A DNA stretch of 64,000 nt from positions 59,497-123,496 of the forward strand of contig MEDY01000161.1 in NCBI GenBank assembly GCA_001724265.1. The letters run 5' to 3'. Source of the stretch: Rhizaria sp. SCN 62-66 (taxonomy: Eukaryota; Rhizaria, unplaced). The position numbers were made by a program, and so were the translations under genes. This document shows positions 42,429 to 54,059 of the stretch, piece after piece (position 1 is the first letter of the stretch; the number at the start of each line of letters is the position of its first letter). Below the pieces are notes generated by a model, which saw nothing but the letters and a program-made list of their open reading frames with translations, searched no databases and was not told the origin of the DNA.

Positions 42429-43086
42429 GCGCACAGCGTCAATCATAGCAAAAAAACAGCATATACTAGTAGCAGTTGCACATGCGAGACCAAGTGAGCA
42501 CCACAGTCGATCTGCGTGCGCGGCTGCAACATTATTACACCAAACCAATGCACTTTGGCGCTCACACTGGGCTCGCTGCTGCCTGTGATTTCCTTGCGAC
42601 GCATCCGTTTTTTTGACGAGCTATGTCTAATCTAAGCAAGCGGTCAATCTTGTTCGCTCTCGACTTACGAGTGATACGAACAGGTTGACGAGGAGGATAA
42701 GGCTGTCAGAGACTTGAGACAGTGTCATGGCCAGGGTTACAACACACAGAAGCCGGAGTGTGAGCGACAGAGATGCATTACTACGTTAGTATTCTCAATA
42801 TTTCTTCATAATTGTCCACAACAAACAAACACAACAAATTATACGACAGAACTGAAAGGGCAGGACTGGCAACACAGTCGAGAGGGCTGCTTTTTCATTG
42901 CTACCGATAGATAATGAACAATACACCTCTACAATTATTTTAATCAATACCAGTCATTAACTATTCATTTTGTATTTCCTCTTTTTGGCATGCTCGTGTG
43001 CCCCAGATTATGAAGGTAATCTGGCCCGTAAGTCGGACACTCGAGGTTGTTCTCTTTCGGCCGTAACGTTACACACTCGCGCTGAC
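42429..43086. other. Convergent 3' intergenic region
   Basis: About 660 bases of mostly AT-rich DNA between uL30 and CutA. No gene seen. Confidence 0.5.
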
Positions 43087-43491
43087 TCATTGGGCCTGCT
43101 TCTCGCCCTCGCCCCCCGCGGCCGCAACAGGCTCCTCCGCGACGCTCTCGCGCAGCCAGCGCAGGTAGGGCGCGGAGCCGGCCTCGACGGGCAGCGCGAT
43201 GAACTCGGGGACCTGCGCCGGATGCACGCTCTTGACCGCGGCATACAACGCCTCGAGCCGCGTGCGCGTGGTCTTGATCATCAGCAGGCTCTCAGGGTCC
43301 TCTTCCACCGCGCCCTCCCAGCGGTACACCGAGGTGAGCCCCGGAAGCACGTTGACGCACGCGGCGAGGCGCGCAGTGACGACATGGCGCGCGATCGCTG
43401 GAGCCGCCGCGGGAGGCGCCGTCACATACACCACCACGGAGGGCGCGTCAGGGGCCACGACGCTCGGCGTGGCGGTAGACATGGAACGCAA
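43087..43491 (-). CDS. CUTA: CutA-family protein
   Basis: A single exon encodes 134 residues. The protein contains SVVVYVTAPPAAAPAIARHV, ARLAACVNVLPGLTSVYRWE, EEDPESLLMIKTTRTRLEAL and HPAQVPEFIALPVEAGSAPY, the conserved CutA1 core in order. CutA proteins form ferredoxin-like trimers. They were linked to divalent-metal tolerance in bacteria and their cellular role in eukaryotes is unclear. ATG at 43491 and at 43482 are both possible starts, differing by three residues. No targeting signal is evident. The C-terminal extension is short, Ala/Glu-rich and probably disordered. It stops with TGA. Confidence 0.93.
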   Translation of the reverse strand: MRSMSTATPSVVAPDAPSVVVYVTAPPAAAPAIARHVVTARLAACVNVLPGLTSVYRWEGAVEEDPESLLMIKTTRTRLEALYAAVKSVHPAQVPEFIALPVEAGSAPYLRWLRESVAEEPVAAAGGEGEKQAQ

Positions 43492-44292
43492 AAAGACGGG
43501 GGTAAGTGTAGCAAGGCGCGACTAGGTGGTTTTGACGAGAGAGCGAGACAATGCGACTGAACGGCGAGACAACTGAAGCATGCACGAGCTTCTCGCGTTG
43601 AATCAAGCTGCATATTCCAAGGAAGACAAAGACAAATGAAGATGTCGTGAGATCAAACGGTTTATACAAAGTCTATATAACACATATCTCAGTATTCCAT
43701 CTTGGGGTACCGAAATGGGTACACAAAGCGACTTGAATGTTCGAAAGTCGACATTGAATCTTCTCGCCTGAACCAAGACTAACAGAGCGTCTTGCACCAC
43801 AAGATCGAGTCATCAAGAGTAACAATAAGAGATTCGGATTGTTACATGAAAAATGTATGCTGAGATAGACGTATACAGCTACTGACGACCAGGATGGTAT
43901 AGATATCGAGGTAAACATTAAGATAGACTTCTGTTCAAATGGCCTTTTGCACGCTGGGTTCGCGAAAAAGAGGATTGAAACGGACGGCTTGTGTTGTGGC
44001 AGTCAAAATCTGACCGACTGGAAGGCTCGACCCATTCCCCTCTCACGTGGGGGAAAACGAATTTGTTAGGATGAGCACAGATCTGTGGGTGATTTGGATT
44101 GATCGAAATTGATTCTTAAGTGTAGAGACAAATTAAATATGCTCTATTTAATGGAAAGCGCTTGCAGCGGATATTCATGTCGGATTCGATGTCGTGACAC
44201 AACGACTCTTTGCAAAGCACGTGCAAATCTTACACTGACTTTTCTTTTGTTTCACTTGAACCCGCTTTTGCTCGCAGTTTACCGCAGTTACA
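43492..44292. promoter_or_regulatory. Divergent promoter region
   Basis: About 800 bases between CutA (-) and the B12D-like gene (+). A pyrimidine stretch ending CTCGCAG at 44271-44277 could be the acceptor of a 5' UTR intron for the plus-strand gene. No other feature seen. Confidence 0.4.
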
Positions 44293-45015
44293 ATGGCTTC
44301 CATGGCATTCAAGGGTCGCTCTTGGGTCAAGAACGTTATTTCCGACCCTGGCGTACGTATCTACCCTACTATCCATGCATTTTTACATCATTTCCTCCTT
44401 GCCCCATCATGCCTAGTCCCCCTTGCTTCTCCATGTTAATATCATCTTAGCGCTGTTTGCGCACCACAGTTTGCAATTAAATTTCAAAAATCACTAGACT
44501 TAATTAATTATCACCTTTTTGTCTGCTTTATTTTCATTTTTTCCATCATTTAACACGCACAATGCATGCTCTTCTTGCTTACTTCTGTTCCCACTCCTTG
44601 AATCTTCATACTCGTCTCACCACAGAACTACCCTCTCCTGGCTGCCAACTTCGTCGGCCTGACCATGCTCGTCGTCTTCGGCTCCCGCAAGATCTTCACC
44701 CACCCTGACAGCCGCGTGTCGATTGAGGAGCGCTCCATCTCGGACGTGACCCCGACCCGCGCTGAGGACGCCCAGACCTTCCGTAAGCACTCCGGCTTCT
44801 TCGGCACCGCGCTCGCGCCCCTGGCCGACGCGCTGCACTCGATCACGCTCTCGGGCCGCGGTCGCCGCGACGACTTCTGGCACAAGGCCAAGCTCAACAC
44901 CCCCGTGCCCACTCCTCTGGAGCACACCAACTACTTCGAGGACGGCCTCTTCAAGGGCGCGCAGCCCGCCGTGACCCCCACCGGCGTCATGCACGCCAAG
45001 GACGACACTGACTAA
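44293..45015 (+). CDS. B12D/MLRQ (NDUFA4-like) small mitochondrial membrane protein
   Basis: Two exons, 44293..44352 and 44626..45015, phase 0, encode 149 residues. After a short basic N terminus there is one membrane helix, YPLLAANFVGLTMLVVFGS, followed by RKIFTHPDSRVSIEERS. That layout (YPL at the membrane entry, then a HPD/NP and R-V sequence) is characteristic of the B12D/NADH-ubiquinone reductase MLRQ-like family of respiratory-chain-associated proteins. The C-terminal 80 residues extend beyond the usual family length and include HSGFFGTALAPLADALHS. It stops with TAA, and an AATAAA lies at 45279-45284. Confidence 0.75.
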
Positions 45016-45794
45016 GTAATTTACACGTTTCGGAGAAAAAAGAAACAAAAAGAAATAACAACATACCAGTTCGATGGCGCACATTGTGGTCGCCATGGAC
45101 TTGAATTAGATAGATTACCTTAGCCAACCCCCCTAAAACCAAACTTATTCACTACTTAAAGTGATGTGACTTAAAGAAAACTCGTAACAATAGACAACTC
45201 TATTTTATTACTCCATTTATTCCTTTGTATTAGAGTCTGTTGTATTATGACTTGCTTATTATGCCACAGTAACAACACAATAAAGATAAATATAACTTTT
45301 CCGATTATAAGCTTTGTTTTTACATCCTAAAATAACAACCTGACGTTGGCCATTCGCGTTGATCTTGAATAAACAACATCAGTACCGCACTAGTTGCCGA
45401 ATTGATAGCTGCGCATATAAAACACAGCATTAACACAACGACAGCGCGGCTTTTACTCCCCAGTCCAACAAGCCGCACGCGCACCGTTCCCCGTTATGGA
45501 CTGTGATATGAGAGTGACCATACCGCCACCGACAGCATCAGCGTGGAGCACACGATCGCACAAACAGTCAAAAACGGGCAAAAACAGACCGCATACACGT
45601 CGGCATATTCTCTCCTCCCAACTCCACCAAGCACCCCGTCTTATTAGCGCGCACTGTTCTCTTGCGAAATGCACTGACACAAAGAGACACAGTACTGCCT
45701 CACGCGAGAGCGCAAGCAACCAATCAGCGGTTACTGCAAGCACTGCAAACCTTTCGTTCACCTGTCCTGCGTTGGCCTTACGCGCGCTGCACGC
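45016..45794. other. Convergent 3' intergenic region
   Basis: About 780 bases, AT-rich at left and more balanced at right. It includes a possible polyadenylation signal AATAAA at 45279-45284 for the B12D-like gene. No gene seen. Confidence 0.5.
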
Positions 45795-46618
45795 TTACGC
45801 GGTGGCGCGGAACTTCTTGTTCGAGGTGACGAACGAGACGTTGGCGGGCGTCTCGGGCGCGGTCTCGCCGCGGAGCGACTTGCGGTACGCGATGCGCGAG
45901 TAGATCTCGTCAACGATGTCGTTGGTGTCGGCGATGGTGGACAGACGCGCAGAGCCCAACTCAAGCTTCATCTCGCTCAGCACGGCGTCGATGACGCGGA
46001 ACTTAAGGTTGAGGTCGGCGCCGAATGCCAGGGGGGCATCCTCGCTCACCGCGGGGAAAGCGCCTGCGGTGACGGGCACGGGCGCAAAGAGAGCCTCCAT
46101 CGCGGCGCGCTGCTCGGTTGCGGCGGCGAGGTCGGCCTTGGCAGCCTCGAAGCGACGGCGGCGCTCGCCCTGAGTGCGGGAAGGGCGGCGGTAGTTGTTG
46201 GCGCGGCCGACGTACAAGGGAACGCGCGGGGACGCGGGCGCAGGAGCGTTGGCCGCGGAGGTCGCGACGCGGAACACAGTCTCGGCAACCTCCTCACGGG
46301 TCATATCCGGGAGGGGCGCGGTGGTGATCTTGACGCGGGGGAACGCGGTGGTGCGGGGCGCGGCGGTGGACTCTGTGGACCATGTGGAGAAGGAAAAAAA
46401 AGTGGTTTGCAGGAGCGTCATACAGTGAAGGACGAAGGAGAATAGCAAGGTGAGAAGGTGTCGTAAAAGGATAAGGTAGTGAAGTATATGATATTGAAGC
46501 ATCATGTGCTATGCAGCTGAGTTGACGTACCAAAGGCCTTAACAATGTTGACGACACCACTGGTGCGAGCGAACGCAACCTGGCGAAGGCCACGGGCTGC
46601 CTGGTTCCAAGACTGCAT
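45795..46618 (-). CDS. Mitochondrial ribosomal protein mL50-like
   Basis: Exons complement(45795..46372, 46531..46618) join in phase 1 (GTACGT...CACAG) to give 221 residues. The N terminus MQSWNQAARGLRQVAFARTS has a basic, acid-free character expected of a mitochondrial presequence. The C-terminal third reads LNLKFRVIDAVLSEMKLELG then SARLSTIADTNDIVDEIYSR. This resembles the core helical motif of mL50 (LKFR, then a helix, then an SRL segment and a D-V hydrophobic pattern). The middle has a coiled-coil-prone RRRRFEAAKADLAAATEQRA. The family call rests on that one block and remains tentative. It stops with TAA. Confidence 0.6.
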
Positions 46619-47026
46619 TAGTCTCCCCGAAAACCTATTGACAAAAGAAAAACAAGAGCAAAAAAAGATGAGCACGCAGTCTTATGCTATTCACACAGTG
46701 CTAAGGTCGTTTATGCCTACTCTCTTTAACGTCCTCACCAGCCGACTGACTGAGCAGCCCACTGACCGTGGGAGCAAGTCCGCCGTCGCCCACAGTCGCC
46801 ATGTGGCGGTTGGCTTGATTGGCAACTGCACTCGAAGACGAGCTAAATTCAAGTCCAAACCATGCATGATAATTGTCCATAGGGTTAACGAAAAATAGGG
46901 TTATACATAAAGTAGTGAAAAAGCGGATTCCAATATTGTTTTTGTATTATAGACATATATATATCCAGTTAACGGCCCTTTCATGGGGTCCGAGTGCAAA
47001 GCAGGCGAAGTGTTTGTTCTTCCACT
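46619..47026. other. Short intergenic region
   Basis: About 410 bases between two minus-strand genes. It should hold the 3' UTR of CCDC40 and the promoter of the mL50-like gene. Nothing else seen. Confidence 0.45.
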
Positions 47027-49627
47027 TCACTTCATGTCGAGCAGACGCTTGAACCAGTGCTGGTACTTGGGGTTGTCCTCCATGAGGCGCATAAGACCGA
47101 TGCGGACCTTGCTGGCGACTTCCTCCTGCTTGCTGAGCTCGCCCGTGAGCTTCTCCTTGTCGACATTGACGCGGAGCTTGTTGCTCGCGGCGTCCTCGAA
47201 CATCTTGCACTTCTTCTGCGCGACGAGGATGCTCTCCAGGTTCATCTGCTTCACAAAGAAAGCGTCGTCCAGCGCCGTGCGCAGCGTCGCGCGCGCGTCC
47301 TCGGCCTTGGTGTAGATGTCCTGCTGGCGGTGCAGCTCCTCGAGCAGGATTCCCGCCTGCTCCTCCTGGCGCGCGATCTCCAGCTCCACCTGCCGCGTCT
47401 CCTTGAGCTGCGCCTCAAGCTGGCCTTTGAGCGTCTGCGCCGCCTTGCGGATGCCCATTTGCGTCGCCTTCTCGGGGTCCTTGGCCTTGCCGGTGATGAG
47501 GTTGAGCGAGTTAAGCTGAATCGTCTCGCGCTTCGTGATGGCCAGCTCCATCTCCTGGATCATCTTCTCCTGCTGCCGCTGCAGCTGACCCAGCCGCAGC
47601 TTCATGCGGTGGATCTCCTTCTTCATGCCCTGGATCTCTGGCTGCCCGTACTCGGGGTTCAGCGCCTCCTGCGTCTCGCGCGCGAGCTGGATCTTCTTCT
47701 CCCAGACCAGGATCTCCTTCTCGGCCTCGACGATCTGGTTCAGCACCTCATCCTTCTCCGCGCGCAGCTTCGCCACGGAGCCCTCGAGGTTGACGCTATC
47801 CAGCTCCAGGTCGCGCAGCCGCGCCCCAAATTCGCCCTCGGCGGTAAAGATGGCATTGCCGACGGTCGACTCCTGTGCGCAGTACTTGCTGATGAGCTCG
47901 TTGACTTTGCGCATCGACGTGTGCAGGTGCCGCACTGCGCGCTGCAGGTCGCGCACGTCTTCGGTCTCGGCCTCGAGGCCCTGCCGCAGCCGCAGCCGCT
48001 TCTGCTGCAGCACGGTGTGGCGCGCGTCGAGCTCGCGCAGCGTGCCGCGCTCCTCCTCGGTGTCCTGGATCACGGCCACCAGCTCCGTCTGCGCCTTGAC
48101 CCACTGCTTCTGCTTCTCGCCGCTCTCACGTTCCAGACCAAGGATCTCCTTGCTCATCGAGTGGATCGTGGCTTCGAGCGGGCCCGTGTGCTCATCCTCG
48201 GCGCCCGCGTTGATCTTCTCCAGCTTCTTGTTGAGCCGCGCGATGTAGACCTGCTTCTTGTCGATCTTGTCATGGCGCTGGCGGATTTCGGCCTCGTACT
48301 TCTCGATCAGCTTGTCCTTGTTCTTAAGCTCTTCGTCGTAGGCCGTCAGCGTCGCGCGCAGCTCCTGGTTGTGCGCCTCGGTGTTGAGGGCGTCGACCTT
48401 AATGCGGGCCACCTCGTTCTCGATCTCGCCGATCTTGTTCTCCTTTTCGTGGATCTCCTTCTTGAGCTTCTGCGTCGCCTTGAACACGTTTTGCGCACTC
48501 TTCTCGATCGTCGTCTGCTTCCCGATGTTCTCCATGATCTGGTCATCCAGCCGCTGTTGCGCCTGCACCTGCTTCTCGTACTTGCTGTGCAGCTGATCGA
48601 TATCGGCCTTAAGCTCGCGCTGCGCCGACAGCGCGTTGCGCAGCCGGGCGTCCGTCTCCGACAGCGCCGCGCGCAGCATGGCGTAACGCTCGCTGAGCCC
48701 GCGCCGTGTGGCGTCGAGCTGCTGCATCTGCGCGTCCAGGAAGCGGCACTCGGCCTCGGCGCGCGATACGAGCGCCTGCACTTTGTCGTTCTGCGCGCGC
48801 TGCTCTTCGGTGCGCGCGCGGAAGGCCCGCGCCGTGAGCTCGAGCGTGCGGAGCTTGTCCTGCAGCCCGTGCAGCGTGTCGCGCGCGGCCTGCAGCCCGG
48901 CGTCGCGGTTGCTCATCGCCGTGAGCGACGAGCGCCACTTCTGCATGTACTCGCGCTTCTCGGCCTCAATGAGGTCCAGCTCGGCCTGCGCCTCCTGCAG
49001 CGCCGCGCGCGCCTGCACCGTCTCCTCGCGCTGCGCGTCGGCCTGCGCCGAGTGCACGGCGGCCTGCTTCTGCAGCGTCTTAATCTGCGTCTGCAGCAGC
49101 GCGATGCGCTCGTCCTGGCGCGCCTTGTCCAGCTCAAGCTTCTGCATGCTCTCCTCGGTGCCGTAGGCCGCGCGGCGCGTCACCATGATGTCAGACGCCA
49201 GGTTCGCGTTGTGCTCCTCGATCTGCCGCAGCATAAGCTTGACCTTGTCCAGCTCCTTCTGCGACTTCTCGCGGCGCGCCACAACGACGTCGCGCTCCTT
49301 GGAGAGCGTCTTGGCAACCTGCTCAGCCTCGGCGACCTGGCGCTCGCAAGCCTCGCGCTCCTGCACCACCGTCGTGAACTCCTCGTGCTTCGCCTCCAGA
49401 CTCATCTGCATCTTCGCCAGCGCCTGCTGGAAATTGTACAGCTCCACACCCTTCTCTTCGCGCTGCGCCTTGACGCGCTCCGCCGCGGCCGTGCGCTCGC
49501 GCAGCTCCAGGGTCACGCGTTCGTCGGCCTTAGTCAGCTGCGTGAACAGCGCGCGTTGGATGCGCTCCATCAGCGGGTGGTTGGGCGGCATCCAGCCGCC
49601 GGGCTCGCCACCTCCTTGATCAGCCAT
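47027..49627 (-). CDS. CCDC40: CCDC40/FAP172, axonemal ruler protein
   Basis: A single exon encodes 866 residues, almost all coiled coil. Landmarks match the CCDC40 family in order: NHPLMERIQRALFTQL near the start, EEKGVELYNFQ, EKREYMQKWRSSL, a GPLEATIHSMSKEIL segment, LDARHTVLQQKRLRLRQGLE, VLNQIVEAEKEILVWEKKIQ, PEIQGMKKEIHRMKLRLGQL and RQQEKMIQEMELAITKRETI. CCDC40 pairs with CCDC39 along doublet microtubules of motile cilia to set the 96-nm repeat of radial spokes and inner dynein arms. The organism therefore very probably builds a motile flagellum at some stage. A long open frame on the opposite strand is a codon-bias shadow. It stops with TGA. Confidence 0.95.
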   Translation of the reverse strand: MADQGGGEPGGWMPPNHPLMERIQRALFTQLTKADERVTLELRERTAAAERVKAQREEKGVELYNFQQALAKMQMSLEAKHEEFTTVVQEREACERQVAEAEQVAKTLSKERDVVVARREKSQKELDKVKLMLRQIEEHNANLASDIMVTRRAAYGTEESMQKLELDKARQDERIALLQTQIKTLQKQAAVHSAQADAQREETVQARAALQEAQAELDLIEAEKREYMQKWRSSLTAMSNRDAGLQAARDTLHGLQDKLRTLELTARAFRARTEEQRAQNDKVQALVSRAEAECRFLDAQMQQLDATRRGLSERYAMLRAALSETDARLRNALSAQRELKADIDQLHSKYEKQVQAQQRLDDQIMENIGKQTTIEKSAQNVFKATQKLKKEIHEKENKIGEIENEVARIKVDALNTEAHNQELRATLTAYDEELKNKDKLIEKYEAEIRQRHDKIDKKQVYIARLNKKLEKINAGAEDEHTGPLEATIHSMSKEILGLERESGEKQKQWVKAQTELVAVIQDTEEERGTLRELDARHTVLQQKRLRLRQGLEAETEDVRDLQRAVRHLHTSMRKVNELISKYCAQESTVGNAIFTAEGEFGARLRDLELDSVNLEGSVAKLRAEKDEVLNQIVEAEKEILVWEKKIQLARETQEALNPEYGQPEIQGMKKEIHRMKLRLGQLQRQQEKMIQEMELAITKRETIQLNSLNLITGKAKDPEKATQMGIRKAAQTLKGQLEAQLKETRQVELEIARQEEQAGILLEELHRQQDIYTKAEDARATLRTALDDAFFVKQMNLESILVAQKKCKMFEDAASNKLRVNVDKEKLTGELSKQEEVASKVRIGLMRLMEDNPKYQHWFKRLLDMK

Positions 49628-50333
49628 ATTTACTACGTTCAGTAAGACTGTTCAAAACGCCCCTGCTTAAAGCGTCTCGGTTGTCGAGTGTTTAGAGGGG
49701 AGGTTAAGACCGAAAGGGGAAAGGGTATGTGGGGGTTGTGTGTTGTGTGGTGTCTTAGGAGAGCAAGGGAGTGGTTGAAGAGACAACAGTATATGATGTG
49801 AGTGAGTTTGCCTATGAAATGATGTCAAGTCGAGTCAAATGAACATCTTAGCGCGATACAGGCAGTGGTATGGATGCACAGCTTAGGACCTTGAACGGCT
49901 CCGAGTCGGGAGCAGCGGCACTCTGCTTCCCAGAGCTAAGGGGGTAGCTTTGAGGCATAAATGCCAGATTTAATTTTAATTTGATACGTGAATATACAAT
50001 AAAATAAAGCACGCCGCGAAATGACGGTCTCAGGGCCGTTTAGCAGACACGTTTTGGAAAGCGTTACTTCAAAGAGACGTTTTTTCTCGAGCCAAAGCAG
50101 GCGGGTCGAAAAAATCGAGCCAAATTGAATTTCAGCGAAAGCTCTTGCAAAAATGCCAATAACGCATTGAGACCAACATAAAACATAGTTATATTTATTG
50201 CTGTAATAGAAATCATACGCGCATACTGTTTTTTAAGTCAGTAACCGCGCGGCCTGCTTTCTGACTCCGCATGTTCTCATTGATTTCAGCTTGCTCGCTT
50301 GAGCTTGCCGTGACTTTTTACTGTTGGTGAAGT
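49628..50333. other. Intergenic region upstream of CCDC40
   Basis: About 700 bases holding the CCDC40 promoter (right of 49628) and the 3' UTR of the ankyrin gene. A GT-rich plus-strand tract lies at 49720-49760. No gene seen. Confidence 0.45.
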
Positions 50334-51844
50334 TCACTGCACGGTGCAGCAGCAGCCTTCCTCGCCAGACTTCTCAGCTGCACCCTTTCCGTTGCCCGCA
50401 CCATGCGCAGCGGCGTCGCTGCCTCCCTCATCAAGTAACGGCTCCCCGAGCGCGCCACCACGGCGGTTGCCACTCGCACCGACGCCGACGCCGCCGCGCC
50501 CGCCCGCGGCCTGCTGCTGGGCCGCGCGGGTCTCGGCCTCTGCGAGCCGCGCTTCGAGCTCGGCAACCTTAGTCTTGAGCCCATCGCTGGCCGCGGCCGC
50601 CGCGTGCTCGACGACGCGGACCTGCTTCTCGAGCTGCTTGATACGCTCGTCCTTCGCTGCGCCGCGCTCGCTCTCGCTGCGCACTTGCTGCGTCAAGTCG
50701 CCCTGCCGCTGCGCCAGCTCGCGCCGCTGCGCCTCCCATTCCTCGCCCGCCGCGCGCGCCTGCCGCTGCGCCTGCTCGCGCGCGCCCTCGGCCTCGGCCG
50801 CGCGCAGCCGCAGCGCGTCGACCTCAGCCCGCGCCGCGTCGGCCGCGCGCTGCAGCTCCGCCACCGTCTGCTCGTGCTGCTGCTGCGTCGCCATGGCGGC
50901 CGCCGCACCGCCCGCGCCCGCGCCGGCGCCGGACGCCGTCGCCGCGCCGCCCCCGCCGCGTTTGCGCGCGTCTGCAAGCTTCTTCTGCAGCGAACGCACC
51001 TGTCGCTGCAGCGCGGCCACGTCCGTCTCGGGCGCGGCGTCCGCGGCGGCGTAGGAGCCGACAGTGAGCACGGTGTCGGCGAAGGAGCCCACGCCGGGCA
51101 GCGCAGGGGCCTCGTCGGGGTCCCCGTCCGCGGCCGCAAAGGCGCCCGAGCCGTCGCCCGCGCTGTCCTGGTTGTAGCTGCGGCCCTGCTTGTTCGCGCC
51201 AGCGGCGCCGCCGCCGATCATGTTAAAGTGACCGCCCCCGCCGCCAAGAGTAAAGCTGCCGACGCCAGTGCTAGCGCCGAGGCCGGTGCCGGCGCTCTCG
51301 CGGCCGCGCAGCGCGGCGCCGAGCCCGGAGACGGAGCGCGGCGCGCTGCCTGCGCCGGAGCTGCTCGCGGCAGCGACGCCCCCGCCGCCGGTTTTGAGAC
51401 TGCGGGCCAGCCCGGAGACGCCGTTGCCACTGCTAGCCGCGCTATTGTCGGCGCCGACCGTGGTGGACGAGCGCGCAATACTGACGGGAGCAGAGCGCTC
51501 TACAGTCATACTGGCGCTGCCGACAAGCTTCTTGCCGCCGCGTGCGACGGCGCCGTCGGGCAGCAGCAGCGCCGCCGTCGACGTGGTCTGCATGGCCTCG
51601 ACGTCGTCGAGCGAGCCAGGACGCAGCCCGGCGGCGCCCCCCGCCGCCGCGGCGGCGCCGTCATCGACCTCGGCGCCGCTGATGTTGCCGACAATCGGCC
51701 GCAGCGCGGGCTTGGCGGCGCGCGCGCGCGCGCGGGCCATGGGGGCGCCCATCGCGACCGCAGGGGCACTGCCGTTGTTGTTGCCTGACTCGAGCAAAGC
51801 GTTCAGATCGTCGTCATCATCATTGGTAGCGTGTTTAGCAGGCT

Positions 51845-51878
<34 letters not shown>

Positions 51879-54059
51879 GTCAGCATCATGGGTCGGTAAT
51901 TCTGCGATCTCTTTGTTGTCAGCTGACGCAGGAGAGTCGCCACCGTCCTTGCCCTTGTTGTCACTCGCATCGCCGTCCGCGTCGTTGCTCGTCTTGACCT
52001 CGGCCTCAGCGGTGGCTGCCTTGTCGTCCTCAGCCGCTGCAGCAGCAGGGACAGCGCTCTCAGCGTCAATCGCGGGCACCGCCTGCGTCGCCATGGCGGC
52101 CACCATCGCGGGCGAGCCGGTGCCCGAAGTCGCGGCAACGGCGACGCCCCTGGCGGCGTCCGCGTACGCGCCGTCGATGCCGTCGAGCGGGATCTGCGTC
52201 ATCACCTCTCCGGGCTTGTACAGCGGCACGCGCGACGACGGCGGCGCGGCCCTGCTGCTCGCACCGGCGCCGGCAGCGGGGGCGCCGCCGCCGTTGCTCG
52301 CGGTCGTCCAGGGGCTGTAGCTGCCACCGCCGGCGCCGCCGTGGGGCGTGGCGGGCAGCGACCACTCGTTGCCCGGGCCGCCGGTGTAGAGCGAGAAGCC
52401 GTTGACGAAGGGCGACGCGGCGCCGCTCTGCATGAGCGGCGTGCCGCGCGCCGAGCTCGTCGCCGCGGTCGCCAACGCCACCGTTTCGGACGCGGAGGGC
52501 GCGGCGGCCGCGGCGTCGAGGTAGAACTTGTAGTGCTCGAAGGGGTCGAAGGTCTCAACACTAGCCAGCGCGCCGTCGGCTGCAAAGCGCAGCACCGCCG
52601 CAGCGGCCTCTGCGTCGGCGGCCGCAGCGGCGGAGGCGGACATCGCCGGCATTGGCAGCGGCGCGGGCGCGAAGCCCTCCTTCTCGGCCGCACCGGCAGC
52701 CGCGGCGTCGCCCACGCTGTTGCTGCAGTGCGCGGCGTGGGCGTCGCCGGCGCTGTGGCCGTGCATGGCGAGTCCGAGCTGCCCCAGCGCGGCAATGGAG
52801 CCCTGCGCGGCGACGAGCTGCGCGGCGAGCGCGTCCTCGCGCTTCATGCGCGCCTCGATGAAAGCCAGCAGCGCGTCAGGCGCGCGGCCCGCGGCGCGGT
52901 CCTTCTCGCGCGCGTCCGCAAACGAAGGGTCGTCGCGTAAGTGCCGCACCAGCACCTCGGCGCAGTCAAACGCCTGCCGCAGCCGCGCCAGCGCGTAAGG
53001 CGTCGTGCCGGCGGGGATGTCCTGCGAGACGGTGCCTGGCTTGGCCGGGATGGGCACCGTGGTCGCGGCCGAGAGGTTGAGCTTTAGCGCCAGCTTGCGC
53101 GAGGCGTCGACGATAAGCCGCACAACGCCGCAGTCGCGCTGCATAATCGCGCAGTGCAGCGCCGTAAAGCCGCGCGCGTCGCCCGCGCTGGGCGGCGCGC
53201 CGGCCTGGAGCAGTACGCCGATGCACTGCAGCCAGCGCGCGCGCTCGGGGCCCGCGGCGCGGCAGTGGCGTACGGCAACGTGCAGCGGCGCCGAGCCGCG
53301 CGCGCACACCGTGGGCTTGCTCGTGCGCGCGTCGAGGTCAGCGCCCGCGGTGGCGAGCATGCGCAGCGAGCGCGCCGTGCCGAACTGCGCGGCGTAATGC
53401 GCCGCCGCGTAGCCGTTGTCGTCGCGCGCGTTGTGGTCCGCAAAGTTCGCCAGCAGCGCAGACAGGCAGTCGGGAGCCACGGCGGCCGCGGCCATAACGG
53501 CGTTGGCGCCGCGCGGCCACGGGATGGGCGCGTCCGGCGCGCCGGGCTCGATCGCGCGTTCTGTCGCGGCCATCGGGTCCGGCTTGTGCTGCTCATGTGC
53601 CAGCAGGGCCTCGAGCGTCGCCGTCGCGCGCGCAGCGCAGGCGACGAAGATGGGCGTCAGCGCGTAGCCGTTGCGCGCGTTAAGGTCGACACGTGTGGGG
53701 CCAAGCTCGAGCAGCATGCGCGCGCACTCCGCGGCGTTAGCAGTGGCCGCAGCGTGCAGCGGGGTCGTGCCCCGCGGCTGCAGGCCCAGCGTCGGGTGCT
53801 GCAGCGGCTGGCGCGTCGGCAGGTTCGGCGCCAGACCGGCGGCAAGCAGTGCAGTCAGCATTGCGGGCGACTTGTGGAAGCATGCCCAGTGCACGGGCGA
53901 GAAGGCGCCCGGCGGGAGCGTGTTGAGACGGCGGACATGACCCTCGCGCTGCGGCTTGGGGGCCGTGGTGATGAGTGAGAGAATACGCGTGATCGCGTCA
54001 GTGTCACCGGACTCGCAAACGCTCGCAAAGTCGGCAGCGGGGATGTTCACCAGCGACAT
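50334..54059 (-). CDS. Ankyrin-repeat protein with coiled coil and CaaX-type C terminus
   Basis: A single exon encodes 1,241 residues from MSLVNIPAADFASVCESGDT. The frame is open 85 codons further upstream, but that stretch looks like UTR and this Met begins the first ankyrin helix. Residues about 10-440 contain ankyrin repeats: PVHWACFHKSPAMLTALLAA, GTTPLHAAATANAAECARML, YAAAHYAAQFGTARSLRMLA and GFTALHCAIMQRDCGVVRLI. A long Ala/Gly/Ser-rich linker follows, then a coiled coil (about 1010-1205). The last residues are CCCTVQ. CTVQ fits a CaaX box (X = Q usually favours farnesylation), and the preceding cysteines could be palmitoylated. It may tether an ankyrin scaffold to membranes. It stops with TGA. 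No specific family recognised. Confidence 0.82.

Noticed and set aside
46994-49645. 883-codon plus-strand open frame opposite CCDC40
   Set aside because: It is Leu/Arg/His-rich, the mirror of Gln/Glu/Lys/Arg coiled-coil codons on the other strand. It has no motif or start context of its own.
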